A stretch of DNA of 64,000 bases from Chitinophagaceae bacterium (GTDB lineage: Bacteria; Bacteroidota; Bacteroidia; Chitinophagales; Chitinophagaceae). Positions 61,828 through 64,000 of the stretch are shown here, piece after piece. The DNA lies in assembly GCA_016713965.1 (NCBI GenBank), contig JADJOC010000010.1:448304-512303 (forward strand), given 5' to 3'. The notes beneath the pieces are model-generated. The model was not told the DNA's origin, searched no databases, and saw nothing but the letters and a program-made list of their open reading frames with translations. A program made the position numbers and the translations under genes. The stretch's first letter is position 1. Each line of letters opens with the position of its first letter.

Positions 61828-61939
61828 ATGAATAAGTACTCCGGTATATAATTTTTATTTAAACAAACCCTTTCACTGGAAATATATAGTAAGCTTCGTG
61901 TTATTACTTGGTGCAGTTTATTTCATGTTTAAAAAATAA
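61828..61939 (+). CDS. Small single-helix membrane protein (frameshift)
   Basis: ATG 61828 reads MNKYSGI, then stops. With one extra base near 61848 the frame continues YNFYLNKPFHWKYIVSF and VLLLGAVYFMFKK, to a stop at 61937-61939. The result is a 37-residue protein with one membrane helix and a basic end. The ORF is too short to be certain. Confidence 0.35.
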
Positions 61940-62093
61940 ATAATTGTACACCGGCAGCATCGCATCCATCAACAGTGGTCCCGCTATCCGCTCATACTCC
62001 GCCACAAAATCTACGCTCTGACTCGTCCTAAAATAAGTTTACAGGTTATATAAATGTGTTTTTTATTTACTGTAATTTTTTGGATGTTCAAAG

Positions 62094-62986
62094 TTAGGCT
62101 TTGAATGATAATAGTTTTCCATAATTTTTCTGTTTTAAGTTAATGTTACAATGTATTTGCTCTGGTGTAAGGTTACCTATGCTCATATGTGGCCTTTGTT
62201 GGTTATAAAGTTTTACTGTCCGCTTAAGTATAGCTTTAGCTTCTATAATATTTGCAGGTTTGCAGAACTGCAAATACTCATCCTTTATAATCCCATTAAT
62301 TCTTTCAAAAGGGCATTTTCTAAAGGGTCGCCATTTTCAGTCATACTGATTGTAATATTATTTTCATTTAATAATTGTACATAGCTATTACTACAATACT
62401 GTAAGCCCCTGTCACTGTGGTGTGTAAGCTTAAAATGGCCCTGCGGGGTCAAGCCGCAAAGGGCTATTTTAAGCGCTTGTTACAGTGTGTACACTTTCCA
62501 TATTCTCTGCTACAGAATACCCTACAATCTTACGGCTGTAAGCATCTGTTATAAAACTTATGTAAAAGAACTGCTGCTTTGCTTTCCAGTATGTAATATC
62601 ACTTACCCATAACTGGTTTATACCACAAGGCGTAAACCCTCTCACTAAATTAGGATAACGCCTGAACCAATGCTTTGAGTTGGTCGTTATAGTAGTACGT
62701 CTTTTCTTACGTACCAGTAGTCCATGAACTGCCAGCAAATCAAATAAAGCATCCCTGCCCATTTTATTTGGTTATCAATCATGAAGATTTGTAACATCTC
62801 ATAAAGCTTACGGGTGCCCATACGCCTATGCAACAAACGGATGCGCTTCACCTCTTCTATCACCAGCTTTTGTTCTATATCACTACTATAACAAAACCAG
62901 CTATACTGATAATGAGCCTGCCGGGTAATACCAAACCATCCACATAGCCTGGCAAGGCCTATATGGGAATTCCTTTTCATAACCAT
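62094..62986 (-). CDS. IS3 transposase OrfB, DDE integrase (frameshifts)
   Basis: It begins MVMKRNSHIGLARLCGWFGI. A helix-turn-helix-like HTH_21 part (RIRLLHRRMGTRKLYEML) leads to the rve core with catalytic Asp in LWVSDITYWKAK, Asp in THHSDRGLQYCS, and Glu in the ENALLKE segment before KDEYLQF. It ends NYGKLLSFKA at 62094-62096. Shifts lie near 62765, near 62470 and near 62300. The ATG overlaps the orfA stop (TAATG), as is usual for translational coupling in IS3 elements. Confidence 0.78.
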
Positions 62987-63419
62987 TATGGTTTGGTGTT
63001 GAACTTTTTCTAATAGGAACTTTTAGTTGCTGTTCTGCTACATCTATCATCGTAGAAAAGCAAACAGCTTTTTGCTCTGCTTCCTAGTTGTTGTTCCAAT
63101 TGTTTTATCCGAACCTCCAATTCTTTAATTTGGGCATCGCCACCTTCCAAGCTATGAATGCTACGTTTTGACATAGATAACCTTTCTGCAAACTAATCAC
63201 TCTTCGCTGACATCCATTAACATCATAACCTAAACGGCGCATCCATTTTACTATCAAACCATTTTCTTTCTTTCGGCCTGTGTATTTTTCCCATATAGCT
63301 TGCTTCGTCGTTGGATAGGATAAATACTCCTTAATAATTAATTCTTTCTCTGCATCACTAAAATAGTACAACTCATTTGACTTATACTGACGAATAATAT
63401 TATGACCCATCTTAATCAA
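62986..63419 (-). CDS. IS3 transposase OrfA (frameshift)
   Basis: It starts MIKMGHNIIRQYKSNELYYF. A helix-turn-helix (KELIIKEYLSYPTTKQAIWE) is followed by a linker and the leucine-zipper-like end (IKELEVRIKQLEQQL). Shifts near 63195-63105 separate the parts. The last frame reads EAEQKAVCFSTMIDVAEQQL, KVPIRKKFNTKP, and stops at 62986-62988. OrfA binds the element's ends and regulates OrfB. Confidence 0.7.
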
Positions 63420-63449
63420 ATTTGCGTAAACCTATTTTAGGACAAGACA

Positions 63450-63760
63450 AAGTAGGGCTGTAAGGCAGGAACGGGCGGTAATCCCCGCTTTCAGACGGGA
63501 GCAGCCGCTCCCACTTTTTTGACTTTGCTACTTTTTGCGTCAAGGCAAAAAGTAGGTTAATAAAATTAACTAAAAATGTAATAGAATAACACCATGACTT
63601 AGCTCAAACTCAATTCGTAAAAAGATGTGTCCACACGATAGGCTTTCAGACGGGGCAGGCTGTTTTCGGGCGGCTTTGTCGCCTGTCCCGTCCGAAGGCG
63701 AGAGTTACTTTTTTTCCGCAAAAAAAGTAACAAGAATAATTTTTTGTACTAAAAAAAGCT
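63450..63760. repeat. GC-rich repeat cluster related to the MITE and hairpin families
   Basis: No gene is seen. TTTGCTACTTTTTGCGTCAA, then GGCAAAAAGTAG at 63525-63556, resembles the internal stem of the two MITE copies (24687 and 27805). GGGCAGGCTG and TGTCCCGTCCGAAGGCGAGA near 63650-63710 resemble the dispersed hairpin family. Further palindromes include CGGGAGCAGCCGCTCCC and ACTTTTTTTCCGCAAAAAAAGT. Confidence 0.55.
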
Positions 63761-63800
63761 ATTCACTGCAATACTTTAAAATTATAACTAGCAACTTGAA

Positions 63801-64000
63801 TTAATTAAATATAAGCTTACCTATCCTCCCATTACCACCTGCAAAAAAAACATCTTTCCCTTTTTTAGCCTTGCGGCTTACATGAAAACCTTCTGTGCTT
63901 ATCCATTTCCAGTTGACACCATCATCAGTGCTGTAGTCCACACCATTCAGGCCTGTACATACCCAGTTTGTTTATTGATATATTCCACACAGCTCCTGTA
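63801..64000 (-). CDS. YCF48/BNR-like beta-propeller protein, C-terminal part (cut by window)
   Basis: The minus strand reads TNWVCTGLNGVDYSTDDGVN, then WKWISTEGFHVSRKAKKGK and VFFAGGNGRIGKLIFN, to TAA at 63801-63803. The STDDGxxW motif is the Asp-box of sialidase-like or YCF48-type propellers. The usual annotation in Bacteroidota is a secreted oxidoreductase or photosystem-stability-like protein. A frame change is likely near 63970. The rest lies beyond the window. Confidence 0.65.

Larger units (their letters stand above)
62026..63442 (-). mobile_element. IS3-family insertion sequence, about 1.4 kb
   Basis: The ends TCCTAAAATAAGTTTACAG (62026) and its imperfect inverse CGTAAACCTATTTTAGGA (63425-63442) enclose orfA and orfB on the minus strand. 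No direct target repeat is visible next to these ends. Both transposase frames carry shifts, so activity is doubtful unless these are sequence errors. Confidence 0.8.

Noticed and set aside
62151..62384. Plus-strand ORF in the IS element
   Set aside because: It is the shadow of the catalytic region of OrfB on the opposite strand, which carries the DDE motifs.

Overview
The window looks like the chromosome of a Bacteroidota bacterium, most likely near Chitinophagaceae. The evidence is an AT-rich genome, sigma-type promoters of the form TTTG-N20-TAnnTTTG in front of a tRNA and mutS2, a type IX secretion C-terminal sorting domain, DUF3276 and DUF1835 proteins, menaquinone made by the futalosine route (MqnE), and a TamB/TamA-like outer-membrane pair. 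The family assignment is inference from gene content; no 16S rRNA is present.

Layout. 1-8.8 kb: tandem DUF2207 membrane proteins, a Mur ligase, histidine degradation genes (hutI, hutG), a small toxin-antitoxin pair and secreted proteins of unknown role. 9.0-15.6 kb: topoisomerase IV parE and parC. Between them lie a four-helix-bundle (S23/IVP-like) gene bracketed by inverted repeats, a DUF1835 gene, and an IS200-like RAYT transposase with its REP palindromes. 16.0-20.5 kb: a type I secretion-like operon (ABC, HlyD, TolC) whose ATPase motifs are degenerate. 20.6-23.8 kb: mqnE, a nucleoside-type MFS transporter and thioredoxin. 23.9-28.3 kb: an accessory island in which two 250-bp MITE-like repeats flank a T9SS-exported protein and truncated genes. 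28.3-35.7 kb: outer-membrane and secreted proteins, dnaE, an NlpC/P60 hydrolase and a lipoprotein. 35.9-40.6 kb: ferredoxin, iscX, kdsC, bestrophin, mutS2 and tRNA-Ser. 40.7-44.3 kb: an arsM remnant, a DUF6799 protein, an SDR, and a topoisomerase IB fragment joined to a LigD polymerase fragment. 44.4-54.1 kb: TamB, TamA/BamA-like and AsmA-like genes. 54.1-61.5 kb: a six-PAS histidine kinase with a response regulator, an MsbA-like ABC transporter and a DUF3276 gene. 61.5-64.0 kb: two small ORFs, an IS3 element, GC-rich repeats and the end of a YCF48-like gene.

The most striking global property is that more than twenty genes, including parE, parC, dnaE, mutS2 and tamB, are interrupted by single-base frameshifts (many in homopolymers) or by in-frame stops. 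The pattern fits an unpolished long-read or metagenomic assembly better than true decay. However, two larger lesions (an internal dnaE deletion and a topoIB/ligD junction) are not simple base errors. I give each such gene as one spanning feature and state where it breaks.

The most interesting non-gene structure is the repeat content. It comprises a dispersed hairpin family with the core CGCACTCTTGTAC, a shared stem-loop near 21.8 and 38.0 kb, the MITE pair, the REP/RAYT system, and the inverted repeats around the S23 gene.
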